In this document: in pieces, positions 24,929-34,950 of the stretch
Numbering within the stretch: position 1 is the stretch's first letter
Layout: the number at the start of each line of letters is the position of its first letter
Assembly (NCBI GenBank): GCA_020809705.1
Contig: CP085827.1
Span: 2,542,001 to 2,606,000 of the forward strand
Direction: 5' to 3'
Length of the DNA: 64,000 nt
From: Calonectria ilicicola
Taxonomy: Eukaryota; Ascomycota; Sordariomycetes; Hypocreales; Nectriaceae
Program-made: the position numbers and the translations under genes
Notes under the pieces: generated by a model
The model's database searches: none
What the model was told of the DNA's origin: nothing
Seen by the model: the letters and a program-made list of their open reading frames with translations, nothing else

Positions 24929-25696
24929 ATGGCGGAGACTAAGCTTAGTAGTCTTATCAACGTGATCATCGCGATCCTTGAAAACACTTCAAATATCTCC
25001 AAGGCAACCGCTAACATCTCGGGACTCCCAAAAGCCTTCCATACCGTTGAAAAGAGACTACCATTGGTAAAAGAGACTCTTGGCACGACCTGCGAGTTCT
25101 TGAGGAACAATCATTTTGACGAGGGGCTTTGCGATACAGCCATGCCAGTAGTCATGCAATGCCGGGAGAAAGCCGAGTGCTTGGAAAAAGTCTTTTACAA
25201 GTCCCTTCCGAAATATGACTCTTGGGAATTGAAACAATATCGCAAAGCCGCCACTGTAAATGGAAAAACAAATCGAGTTGAATTTCTCATGAAGGGTATG
25301 CTTGATGATGTGCAACTTCTCATCGGTCATCAGCATCTGGGACTTGTCTCTAAGGGGGTCATCGGAAAAGATCATGTTGATCAGCTCGCAGAGGCCATTG
25401 ATGAAGTACTGGCACTTCCATCCTCTCTGCCAATTGAAGGACCGAAAAAGACATCGTATTTCAAAGGCTTCAGCTTCGGGAATGGTACCACTGAGGCCGA
25501 GGACGCTGCTGATGAGATGTCAACTCTGCCAAACGAAGAACAAAAGACGACTCCGGGAGTCTATTGTTACAACTTCGGGACTGGTAGCATCAACCATACA
25601 GGTAATATTAGTGGGGTTAGAAATGCAAATACTGGTTCGGGTCATATAATTCAATTGAATACAACAGGAAAAAACAAGACTTTCGATTTCCGATAG
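24929..25696 (+). CDS. SesA-domain cell-death effector with C-terminal amyloid-like motif
   Basis: Single-exon gene of 255 aa. Residues 1-160 match the SesA domain, found at the N-terminus of many fungal NLRs and in stand-alone effectors; the core LPKAFHTVEKRLPLVKETL is typical. The C-terminus (about 212-255) is a Gly/Asn-rich motif, YNFGTGSINHTGNISGVRNA, followed by NTGSGHI. It resembles the sigma-type amyloid signalling motifs of the Nectria ses locus, and the start of the neighbouring NLR carries a version of it. By analogy the NLR would template this motif and convert the effector into an active, membrane- or cell-death-acting form; none of this is tested here. Residues 177-190 (FSFGNGTTE) look like a degenerate partial copy of the motif start with its linker. 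The ATG is the first after a spliced leader. Confidence 0.82.
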   Translation: MAETKLSSLINVIIAILENTSNISKATANISGLPKAFHTVEKRLPLVKETLGTTCEFLRNNHFDEGLCDTAMPVVMQCREKAECLEKVFYKSLPKYDSWELKQYRKAATVNGKTNRVEFLMKGMLDDVQLLIGHQHLGLVSKGVIGKDHVDQLAEAIDEVLALPSSLPIEGPKKTSYFKGFSFGNGTTEAEDAADEMSTLPNEEQKTTPGVYCYNFGTGSINHTGNISGVRNANTGSGHIIQLNTTGKNKTFDFR

Positions 25697-25737
25697 TTCA
25701 ATCCCCTCATGTATTTTCAAGTAAATAGAAAAGTACT

Positions 25738-25823
25738 GAAATAGCTTCTAGGATAGAAAATATGGGAGAGGTCGGGGATTGGAAAGCAGATAAGATTCAA
25801 GATTCAAAATGGAGAGTTGAGCC
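25738..25823 (+). pseudogene. Decayed copy of the 3' end of the MFS gene
   Basis: The sequence GGGAGAGGT..GATTGGAAAGC..GAT..ATGGAGAGTTGAG repeats the last codons of the permease at 21505-23277 (VGEVKDWKGDEDPRWRFE becomes MGEVGDWK...KWRVE). Upstream, TGAAATAGCTTCTAGG parallels TGAGATAGCCCCCGAG, mostly by C-to-T and G-to-A differences. It lies about 40 nt after the first SesA stop codon and marks the junction of the tandem duplication. Confidence 0.7.
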
Positions 25824-26110
25824 TCGAAAAACTTTGCCACCATGCCCGCAGTTTCATGTTGGTCACGAAGACAATAGACCGTTGGTCTAACATCTGACCT
25901 AATTCGGATTTAACTAAGCAACCACTTGTGATTTGCCCTTCGTAAGACATTTCTCCTCCAAAAAGTCCCATAACAAAATTAAATAGTGGGAGAAGCCCTA
26001 GGCGGACATTCAATCAGTCACAAAGAACGGGGAATTTTATAAGGAGTCTGAGACACATATTGCGCCTCTTTAAAAGAAAGCTAAGAAAAGATCATTTGAA
26101 TGTCCTTGTA
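25824..26110. other. Spacer before the NLR 3' end
   Basis: No gene seen. A 69-aa minus-strand open frame (25804-26013) has no recognisable features. Confidence 0.4.
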
Positions 26111-28470
26111 TCAGTGGCCGGGGTATTTCCCCCCTGCTTTTTCCGTCTCTGCTTTGTGATTTAGAAGCATTTCCGCGACCTTTTTGTTTCCTTTAATCTC
26201 CGCAATTTTCAAGGCCCCGACAAAAATTGGTCCCTGAGGGTCATCCCCAGCTCCATTTTGCAAAAGGACCTTTACAATACCCTCATATCCTTTCGCTGAA
26301 GCGGCTTGAAGTGCACTTCCAAATAGTCCACCTCGAACCTCAACGCTAGCTCCATGCTTCAAGAGGATCTTGACGACTTCTTCACGTCCTGTCTGGGCAG
26401 CAATTTGAAGCGTGTCTCTATCACTCCCGATTCTGGCGAGAATGCTAGCCCCATTCACCAGGAGTGTCTCCGCGACTTCCTTGTGTCCACCGCATACGGC
26501 CATCTGAAGTGCAACATGGTATTTCGTATGCTGCGCATGTGTGTTGGGGTCTCTGCTTAGTAGGATCTCGACAATTTCTTTCCTTCCTTCAGACGAAGCA
26601 TCTTGAAGCGCTGCATTGAAGCTTCGAGAGTTAATATCATTTTGTCCTTCTCCCAAAACAGATGACAGTAGCGATCCAAAACCTCTAAGCGACAACACGC
26701 GCAAGATATCCAAGTCACCCAATACTGACCTGAAATTTTCATATTTCGTGTAGTATTGTACCCAGTTGTCAAACTAGTCGCTAGATGTCTCTAACCACTG
26801 GGTAATGTCATCACGTCCCACTCCTCTCGAAAGAGCCTTTTCTGCATGATTTAATACAAATTGTACAGCATATACCAGAAAGGGGTGTTCGGTATGTGGC
26901 TGAGTAGTGTGAGTAAATGATTGTTCAATACACATTTTACAGTAGGTCCACAGCTGAAAATGAGTATGGCCTTCAAAATTCTCCCTTAATTTTGGATCCA
27001 AACTTGGTAGTCCCTTGTTTGAATATAAGAGATGAATGAGAGAGGAATGAATCAATCGCACACAAAGTGGAGAATTTCCCACATTTTCAGGAAGATCGTC
27101 GGCTAGATGCCCAATTTGTTCCTTGAATATGTCGATAGGTTTTCGGAACTCCACAAGGCCTTTAGATAAGCTCATAAGTTTGTTGTATGTGCTGGACTCG
27201 TTGTGAATGGCCGTCTGGTCCACCACAGCAGCTAGCTCCGTGGCAAACAGTGGTCGTTCGCCAAGTAATACAAACTGAAACATCAACAACGTGTCGGACT
27301 TCTTTTCTCTAATGTTGTTGAAAAGAAAAGCGTATAATTTATCCAACGGGTCTGGCACATCCTCCAGTATTTGCTCCAATTCTTGTTGTTCACGTTGCGA
27401 GTGAGCGTTCATGAGGCGGATCACAATACTTGCCCACAAAAACATACCAGACGCCCTTCTCTCAATAGTGGATTTCAGGTCACTATTATTTATTCCCAAG
27501 ACGTCTGTGATATAATTTCTGAGAGCGTTTCGATGACCATGATGTTCATCCAGAGCCAAAATAATCGACCCTGGAACCGCTATAGCGTTGTAATAGCGGG
27601 TAGTGACGCAGATTTTGAGTTTGGTATTGCGATCTCTAGCACGAAATTTGATTTTCTGAAGAAACTCCAGGACATCGCTTGCTTCATTGATGTTCTCGTC
27701 TGAGACGTTTAAGCCGTCGATAAGAAGCCAGATAGGTGTTGATTTATTCTTAGAGATTATATCCATCATGCAATCCATCAATTGACCTGTTCTCCAATAG
27801 AAATTTTGAATGTCTTGTGGATTGTCGAGAAGGCGGTCAAGTAAGATCTGATGCACTGTTGGGTCGACTTTGGCGAGTTGAAATACAATCGACTTTAGCA
27901 TACTGAGAAGGCTGATATGGCGATAATTGTCAATAGGATCAAAGAAATGAGTTGCAACCAGATAGCCTTGACAAAGGTCTTTTTGCTCAAGGATGTGTTT
28001 CATCAACGTTGATTTTCCTGATCCTAGCTTGCCCCGAATATTTAGAAATTCCACCGGACTCTGTTGCCACTTCTTGAACTCTGAAGTCAAGTAAACCCAC
28101 TGGCATGTACCTGGATGGGCATGGGCGACGTCGTGTAGTTGATCGAACATATGTGGAAACCGAAGGGAATCTAAAGCATCTGGTACAATTAGTGGAAATT
28201 ATTTAAAAACATTCACTCCTTACCTTTGTGATGAGTCTCGGCCCCGGAGCCATCAGCGGTTGGAAAGTAGACTGTTCGCAATTAGTTTTCACTAACCCTA
28301 ATTCTTTTTTATTCTAAAAAATAAAAAATAAAATAAAGACAGCAAAGCTTACCATTTCCCGAGATATTCACCTGTGCACCGCTTCCAGAGTGGCTGTTTT
28401 GGCATTCAATATTCCTCGACGAGTTCAAGGTGCCACTCCCGATATTAAAGTTTGAACGCCAATCTGTCAT
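26111..28470 (-). CDS. NLR: amyloid-like motif, NACHT NTPase, ankyrin repeats (in-frame TAG)
   Basis: Exons 28353-28470, 28224-28271 and 26111-28179 join in frame. Residues 7-40 (NFNIGSGTLNSSRN, then HSGSGAQVNISG) form a Gly/Asn-rich motif like the C-termini of both SesA proteins. A linker leads to the conserved pre-NACHT block (ALDSLRF...HPGTCQW) and the P-loop GKLGSGKST at 105-113; WLLIDGLNV (206-214) fits Walker B. The first reading frame closes at a TAG (26774-26776, codon 524). The same frame then stays open for 220 more codons, starting FDNWVQYYTKYE and containing about five ankyrin repeats (RKEIVEILLSRDPNTHAQ and so on). Either the TAG is a nonsense mutation, is read through, or lies in a 66-nt in-phase intron with a weak GTTAGA donor and TTTCAG acceptor. 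As an intact receptor it would sense a ligand through the ankyrin part and seed the SesA effectors. Confidence 0.8.
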
Positions 28471-29427
28471 GTCTGCGCCAATGAAGGATTTGCAGCAAAA
28501 AAGGCAGGAAAATTTGATTGATGGGCGTGATGGTGTGAGTAGAATGATTATCGGGGCAATACATACAGGATAAATAAGATTTTGGCAATAGTCTGACCCC
28601 CAGCCACGGATGTGATGTAACCGCAATTCCATGTGGTACCCCTATGTGATGTATGTTTCTATAATCAACTTTGCGGGCTTTTTTCTAATCGGGCCTTTTC
28701 AAATGTCAACTCTTTTACGTTTCTATTCGAATGAATGGCTATGGTGTGGTAATACGATTTAGAGTGCTCTCGTATTCTTTCGTTTCACTACATTCTGGAT
28801 CCTGCCAACTAAGCCGCGCTCACCCGTAGCTTTGGGGGGAGTAAAGCCGAAGTCCAACAAATCTTTCTGGACGAAGGAGAAGAAAGAAGCCTGACCGGAC
28901 CAAATGGATTGCCAATAATGAAACGGATCACTCAATAGCTCTGGCTTGAGTCGTATCTTGAAGCTGCCGGCTCGTCTCATAGCATCGTGCGGCCACTGCC
29001 GGAGGCATGCTTCTCTTGGTTTGAAGTTTCTGCTAATATGAGAAATACGGCGGACATTTCGGTCGTGGCACATCCAGAATCCCGTCTCTAACCGCTTGAA
29101 TGATCGCAAGCATTGCCATTCTGGGAACGCCGAACATTGTGTGGTAAGACAAGTCGCACACAGTCCCCTCCCGTAAGATGATGACGATATCCGAGCACTT
29201 GAGTGAGTGGCTACTGACTGGCACGACTTCAAAATCTGACCCACTATTTTTGCGTATTTTACGGGCATTCGATGCCCTCGCTGCGAGATTTCAACTAGTC
29301 TACATCATTTCGCTCAAATACCTCGATTCGAAACCCCAGGTATGCCAATTTTACCGCATTTACCACTTCACCACACTAATTGAGATATTTGCTGTTTACC
29401 TCAGACCAAGCGTCTTATTAAGCAGTC
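28471..29427. promoter_or_regulatory. Shared divergent spacer between the NLR and the second SesA gene
   Basis: 957 nt separate the two ATGs, so both promoters lie here, which suits co-regulation of receptor and effector (inference). A candidate 65-nt leader intron of the SesA gene is at 29340-29404 (GTATGC donor, CCTCAG acceptor). Two overlapping minus-strand open frames at 28759-29268 and 29033-29224 have no family features that I recognise. Confidence 0.5.
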
Positions 29428-30090
29428 ATGTCAGGGGTCGAGGTTATAGGTCTTATTAGCAGCATCGTTGCAATCCTCGAAGCCTCCTCAAAGGTATATC
29501 AAGCGGCGACTGATATTTCAAGTTTTCCACAAGCCTTCCTGGCCATTGAGAAAAGACTCCCTCTTGTCAAGGAAACGCTTGGTATAATCAGCGATTACTT
29601 GAGAAACAGCAATCTTGACGAGAATGCCTATCATGCCGCCAAAGACGTAGTGACTGGGTGTCATGACAAGGCCGAACGCTTGGAGCGCATTCTTAGCCAG
29701 ACAATCCCAGGAGAAGGTGCTCAGATGGGGGAGCGTTATCTCAGAGCCATCAAAGCCCGTGGCAAAAAGGACAAAGTCGAATCTCTCATGAAAGGAATCT
29801 TGGAGGACGTGCAACTCCTAACCGGCAGTCAAACTTTGGGGCTCGTTGCCAAAGGAGCTATTGAGAAGGGTCGTGTAATTGAACTAACCCAAGCGACCGA
29901 TGAAATCTCAGCCCTACCACCCTCTCTGCCTGATGAAGAATGGCAGACGGGTTCGACATTCAACTACAACTTTGGAACTGGCAAGATCAACAACAGCAGC
30001 AGCTACATTACCGGAGTCAAGAATGCACACACTGGGTCAGGCAATATATATGAGGGGAAAATGGATGGGGACCACACTTTTAACTTTTGA
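29428..30090 (+). CDS. SesA-domain cell-death effector with C-terminal amyloid-like motif (second copy)
   Basis: Single exon, 220 aa, a clear paralogue of the gene at 24929: FPQAFLAIEKRLPLVKETLG against LPKAFHTVEKRLPLVKETLG, and VESLMKGILEDVQLL against VEFLMKGMLDDVQLL. Residues 1-160 are the SesA domain. Residues 178-220 carry the motif NYNFGTGKINNSSSYITGVK, followed by NAHTGSGNI and ending HTFNF. It lacks the extra linker copy seen in the first paralogue. It is transcribed divergently from the NLR, the arrangement reported for fungal NLR/effector pairs. It is expected to be cytosolic until activated by the receptor's matching N-terminal motif. No signal peptide is visible. Assignment to SesA is firm; amyloid formation and cell death are inferred from the family. 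Confidence 0.85.
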   Translation: MSGVEVIGLISSIVAILEASSKVYQAATDISSFPQAFLAIEKRLPLVKETLGIISDYLRNSNLDENAYHAAKDVVTGCHDKAERLERILSQTIPGEGAQMGERYLRAIKARGKKDKVESLMKGILEDVQLLTGSQTLGLVAKGAIEKGRVIELTQATDEISALPPSLPDEEWQTGSTFNYNFGTGKINNSSSYITGVKNAHTGSGNIYEGKMDGDHTFNF

Positions 30091-30730
30091 CACATTATTT
30101 GCGAAATATTTGTCCACTTCTGGATAACTCGCATGTAATGCGACTTACGCTCATTATACTAGTCATTCTTTTTAGTCACTTTCATCATCAGCTTTGAGGG
30201 ATAATACACGATTTATAGCCCCACTAGTTCTTTATCCATTTAAAAGGTCTTTTGTGTCCCTTTTGTCTACCTTTATAAATAGTTTGATGCTAGCTTTCCC
30301 TAGCGGATGAGAGTGGCAATTTTTGTCCAGGATCAGATTCTGGCAAAGTACATAAATGGTACAGCAGACTCAAGTGCTTGAGTATTGGAATGAACTGGAA
30401 ATAGATTTTTGCCTGCGGCTATATTATTGATCCAATTACTGCCCTTGGGTAATGACCTAAGAAATTACGGCTCATCGACCTAGTCAGTCATCCCTTACGC
30501 ATCGTCTTCGTGGTTATACTTTTACTTGGCGCTTTGGACTTTGGATCAGAAACAAATCACGCCATTAGCCCTACCATCCATGGATTGGTGGAGGGCTTAG
30601 TTCATCACATCATTTCATTGGATGGTCATGTACTTTTGTAGTGGTTTTCTGCCATAAAAGTAGTTAAGTTCCCGTAGTTAGTAAGAGCTAGACACTCTCA
30701 TTCTAAGCTATCTTTTTACTATACACTGTG
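30091..30730. other. Spacer after the second SesA gene
   Basis: 640 AT-rich nt with no supported gene. Confidence 0.4.
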
Positions 30731-33359
30731 TCATTCGCAGCCTTTACTTTCAAGACTCCTTACGTGATCCAGAAACCCATTTTGTTTTGCACAATCATGC
30801 GGCGTCTTCCCAGATCTATCAGATAAATAAAAATCAACGCCGTGTTCAATTAAGATAGTGATAATATCACTGACTCCCTGTGCACGTGAATTTGTGGCGA
30901 CTTTTGTGGCAATACTAAGCTGCTCATTGCGATTATACATACTTCCATATCATTTTGACTGACAGTCGGCTTTCACATTCAGTTTGCAAATGCGGTGAAA
31001 GATACTCTCTCCCTCAACTATTTCAGAAGTTATTTTATTTTCCTGGGTTAAGACAGTTACAATGTGCTTTACGTAGCCAAGGTCAGCGCATTGAAAGTAG
31101 CTTATGCATTTATTCAAGTTAAATAAACAAATCAATGGACTTTCGTTGTCTGAAGCCTTCTTCCTTTTAAGGTAAAATGGGAGCAGCATAGTTGTAGCTA
31201 TTTTCATTTCAAGATATCCGAACGTCTCAAGAGCCCAGTTGAGAATATGCCTTCCATCGGCGGTATAAAAAGGAACATTCTTTTCCGAGTCTTTTAGTAT
31301 TCCCCGAAACTTTGTAAATTATCTCTGCATAATAAGCTCAAAACCAGTGTTTAAGCAGAGAGGTGCCTCCTTTATGATATTGAGTAAGTCGGGTTCAAAC
31401 TCTGTGTCCAAAGACGGGAGAAAGTCTCCCGTGATTGCTAGTAAGTCGGGATCAAAATTTGCCTCAAAAGAGGGACGTGGGTTGAAATTTTTATTCGGTG
31501 TGAGTAGATTAAGCGTTGCTTTGACTTGTTCTGGCACTGAATCGTACTTGTCTGTGCTGATAGAAGCGAACCCGCCTATAAGGCATTGAATCATTGAAAG
31601 TAAATGGGTTATGAGAAAGAATTTGGTAATACTCATCAACTTTAGAGTTCTAATTAAGAATCTTGCTCAAGGTATCCTCATGAATAGTTGGAGAAGCGGC
31701 AGAAAAAAAATAGGTGTGAATCCGCGGGGACAGATAGAAGGCTGATTGATATCAGCATGATTATCCAATATTTCATCGATGAATTCTAGAAGCTATTTAC
31801 TAATATGTCTGAAAAAGCCTGGAGTTATAGCTTGCGACAATATTGACATGGCTCTTGGATATACAACATTGACATTTGCACCCATCGAAGTTAACTGACG
31901 TATTCTCCCTTTCAATCCTAAAACTGAAGGAATTGCCCAAGATCAGATGCCAAGAAATATTTCATAAGCGGATATCTCGGCCATCCTCGTGCATTGATAA
32001 AAATCCAGGAAGTTTCTTGTGTCCCATAAATATCTCCAATGCAAGTCGCCTTCACATTTTCTCTTTTTACTTACACACAAGTCTAGTTATCCAGCAAGGT
32101 CAATACACCAAATAAGGCTTACAAATACAAACCCAAAACAAGAAAGTTACCAAACATCATGATAACCTAGAAATGTCATCTCCAATACCTTGATAGAAAA
32201 GTCTAATAGAGCCCAGTATTAAAATGCGTTCCCTGCCCCAGCTCAAGCCGTCCGATTCGACCCATCTTTCCACATCTTTCTCAACCTCAACCGCCCCACC
32301 AAAAAAAAAAAAAAATGAGCTACACTCGCACCATCATCAACTTTGGAGGCCTTCATATTTTCCTTGGAATGGTTTCTTACACCAACTCAAAATAGTTCGA
32401 TACAACAAATTTTATCCTCCGAAAAACGTGATTCAGTGAGGGCATGTTTAAGTACTAGATAACAAATGGTGTCAGAAGGTTTCCCCGCAGCTATGATGGG
32501 GGCAGAACTGACTGGAGAATTGAGCCTTGTTGCGGATGCTCCATTTTCTAGAAAAAGCATTAAAAAGTCCGGTTTATCTGAGAATGGGATGTAGTTGCTT
32601 TGACAGTCTCAAAGGTGTTGAAAGTATAATCTCTAATGGAGTTCATCGGGAGTCTGAGATTGCATTCATCATGTTATTAGCGCCAGCACTAATAAGTAAC
32701 TTAGCCGCAGCAATAGAGCGAGCGTGTAAGAGGACAACTTGATGAGGCTTGTCAGGAACACTATGACGAAAGCTCTAAGGAGTTATATTCGGACCCCACA
32801 TCGGTTGAAATTTTTAGTGCTCTACTTGATGGGCGCCAGCTTTAAGCAACTCTTCCATAACGTGAATGGCGTCTCGTTTTGTCACTAAAGCAAGCGCAGA
32901 ACAAGGTGAGTAATCCGCGAGAAAACATTTTCCGTCCTTTCCCTTTTTATCTGGATAAACCGGATACAAAAATATCTTTTCAGCGTTGCTTCTATAATCC
33001 GCAACAGCACTTATGTATTCGACTTATTCTGATTCAGACATCAACTCTTGACATAAGATTCAATCAGTTTCGTAACAGAAAGCAGCGTTTGGATTTGCGC
33101 CGAGCTCGAGACATCTCATAATGAGAGGAAATTGATTGTAATAACACGCAAAAGCTAGAGAGTTATAAGTTCCAGACTCGATATCCCGCTCAATTCTGAG
33201 CTAGCCGGTCAAGCCTGCCCATTTACCGGTAGTAAATACGAGATTTCGAAGATCAGAATCACTTAGATAGTCTGTGATTCTTTGGTATATCCAGGTATCG
33301 ATTTTATCAATCCATCTAGGCATTGTATCCTGGGAATCAAATGGCCATACTGACTCCAT
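30731..33359 (-). pseudogene. Decayed F-box/ankyrin-type gene
   Basis: On the minus strand an ATG at 33359 begins MESVWPFDSQ, then RITDYLSDSDLRNLVF, which fits an F-box-like start. A TAG interrupts at 33201-33203 after KWAGLTG, where a glutamine codon would fit. Ankyrin-like stretches follow: YNSLAFACYYNQFPLIMRCL with ELGANPNA near 33.1 kb, IAAAKLLISAGANNM near 32.7 kb, SIFHRICKLNVKADC near 31.0 kb and IITILIEHGVDFYLSDRSGK near 30.8 kb. Stops and frame changes occur throughout and the region is very AT-rich. It is not a copy of the neighbouring NLR ankyrins, whose repeats read differently. A heavily mutated gene is the best reading; a highly intron-rich live gene is less likely. Confidence 0.6.
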
Positions 33360-33473
33360 GGCTCGTTGATACGATTGCTCATAAGCTTAGAATGCTTTAA
33401 TAAATAGATTGCTCAAGTCGGGATTGTGCGATTAGTGGAGTAGCTCATGTTTGAACCGACTAAATGAAGAATA

Positions 33474-33573
33474 TTTTGGTAAATCGTGGGCTCGACTGAG
33501 AGGGAGCTCCAAGGTCACAACCGTGACAGATACAACGAAGTTTGGCCATATATTCTCCCGACCAAGATACAAT
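33474..33573. repeat. Left arm of a ~100-bp inverted repeat
   Basis: The reverse complement of 34209-34311 with scattered mismatches, roughly 85% identical by eye. Both arms can be read as the peptide FGKSW.RLRGSSK.TTV.DT followed by TKFGH. The arms enclose about 635 nt containing one small ORF. Confidence 0.75.
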
Positions 33574-33925
33574 CAGCCAAATGAAGAATATATATCTGTA
33601 GTTTTCTTTGATATGTTCTATACTACTGATACATAGAGTTATAATGAGAACAAAGGGAAGACAAAGAGAGCCTGTTCAAAGGAGCAGAAACATATTTCTT
33701 TCTCACCATGAGGCAAATTTAGTACTATTTCAAATTGTTATTATAAGAAGAGACAAAGAAAGTTCCTGCCGAACAAAGAACCTCTAAGTTTTGATGCCCA
33801 CTCACTCTACAACATATTTACTTTTGAAACAAATTCCTTAGCACACAATATATACAGTCTAAAAATACTCTCATGTTTATTGTTATACCAACACAACCCA
33901 ATGCACATCCTGTAATAATGTCATT

Positions 33926-34141
33926 CTAAAACTGTGCTTCACAATCCAAATCCCCGGTTTCTTTTATCTCAATACAGACCTTAGCCCAATCGCCTATAGA
34001 GAATGCCATAGGCGTATCTCTTAGCACCCAGGTGATCTGGGTCGTGGCCGTGAAGGATGCATCATTCGAATGACATGGTATTGGGGTTGGGGGATGTGAA
34101 GGATTTGCGTTGGGATTCACGATCTTGGCAAGAGAAGCCAT
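33926..34141 (-). CDS. Small hypothetical ORF between inverted-repeat arms (71 aa)
   Basis: An ATG-started frame of 71 aa, MASLAKIVNPNANPSHPPTP to the C-terminal CEAQF. Its composition is protein-like, with a Pro-rich N-terminus and a SFTATTQITWVLRDTPMAFS stretch that suggests beta-strands. No signal peptide, membrane segment or known family is seen. It sits between the arms of a 100-bp inverted repeat, so it could be cargo of a small mobile element or simply a chance frame. Confidence 0.3.
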   Translation of the reverse strand: MASLAKIVNPNANPSHPPTPIPCHSNDASFTATTQITWVLRDTPMAFSIGDWAKVCIEIKETGDLDCEAQF

Positions 34142-34208
34142 CTTAAGTATTATCACTATCTAGGTTTTCATGAGGGCATCAAGGTTGTGTTTTACAGAGG
34201 ATTAAGTT

Positions 34209-34311
34209 AATTGTGTCTTGGTCCGGTGAATCATTATGGCCAAACTTAGTTGTATCTGCCACCGTTGTGGCTTTGGAGCTCCCTCTCAGTCGATTCCACG
34301 ATTTACCAAAA
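34209..34311. repeat. Right arm of the ~100-bp inverted repeat
   Basis: Pairs with 33474-33573. The shared core GGAGCTCCCTCTCAGTCGA is identical in both arms. I see no convincing target-site duplication outside them. No gene is supported between this arm and the finger-domain gene that ends at 34951. Confidence 0.75.
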
Positions 34312-34950
34312 AGAAAAAGAAAAAAGAAAAGAAATAAATAAACAGAGCTTAGCAACAGCGCCACAGCATCAAAACAATTTGCGGTCTGATGTCAACGACA
34401 TCACAGCTAGCTAAGATGTATATATCTAGGAGCGATATCTTTCGAGAGATATAGGAGCCGTAGTGTTGGTAGTGATTGTCCCTTGGTCTAAATACCAGCA
34501 CTTTTTAATCTTGGTCTCTACTAGACTATTTCTACAATGGTACTGAATATAGCATTTTCGCATCATCACAACGTCTGTTGGCATTCTTATTTTGTTTAAA
34601 CTTTCTAGCCTTGTGCGGGAAAGATGAACCTCGCACTGTTTTCGACACCATTTCTATGTGCTACTAAGTAGCCCAAGTTTAGTTACTAAGCTTAACCTAT
34701 GGATCGTACTATTTTATTATACACATTCCCAGCACTATCCAAAATAGCAATGAAAGACTTAGAAGTCGAGCAAGTTGCACTCGCCCCTTCCACCTCCAAC
34801 AAACCCTCGCCCAACAAGTACATCGACGACCAATTCAGATGGATGATGATATCGGAAATTAAAATCCTCTTTAACTTTGGAAATACTTTGTATAAACGCT
34901 ATGGACTAGATGTATGCGAAGTGAAACCCTCAGACCATCCAATCACTAGC

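Noticed and set aside
28759..29268. 169-aa minus-strand frame between the NLR and the second SesA gene
   Set aside because: Composition looks random, it overlaps the SesA leader region, and it shows no link to either gene's domains.
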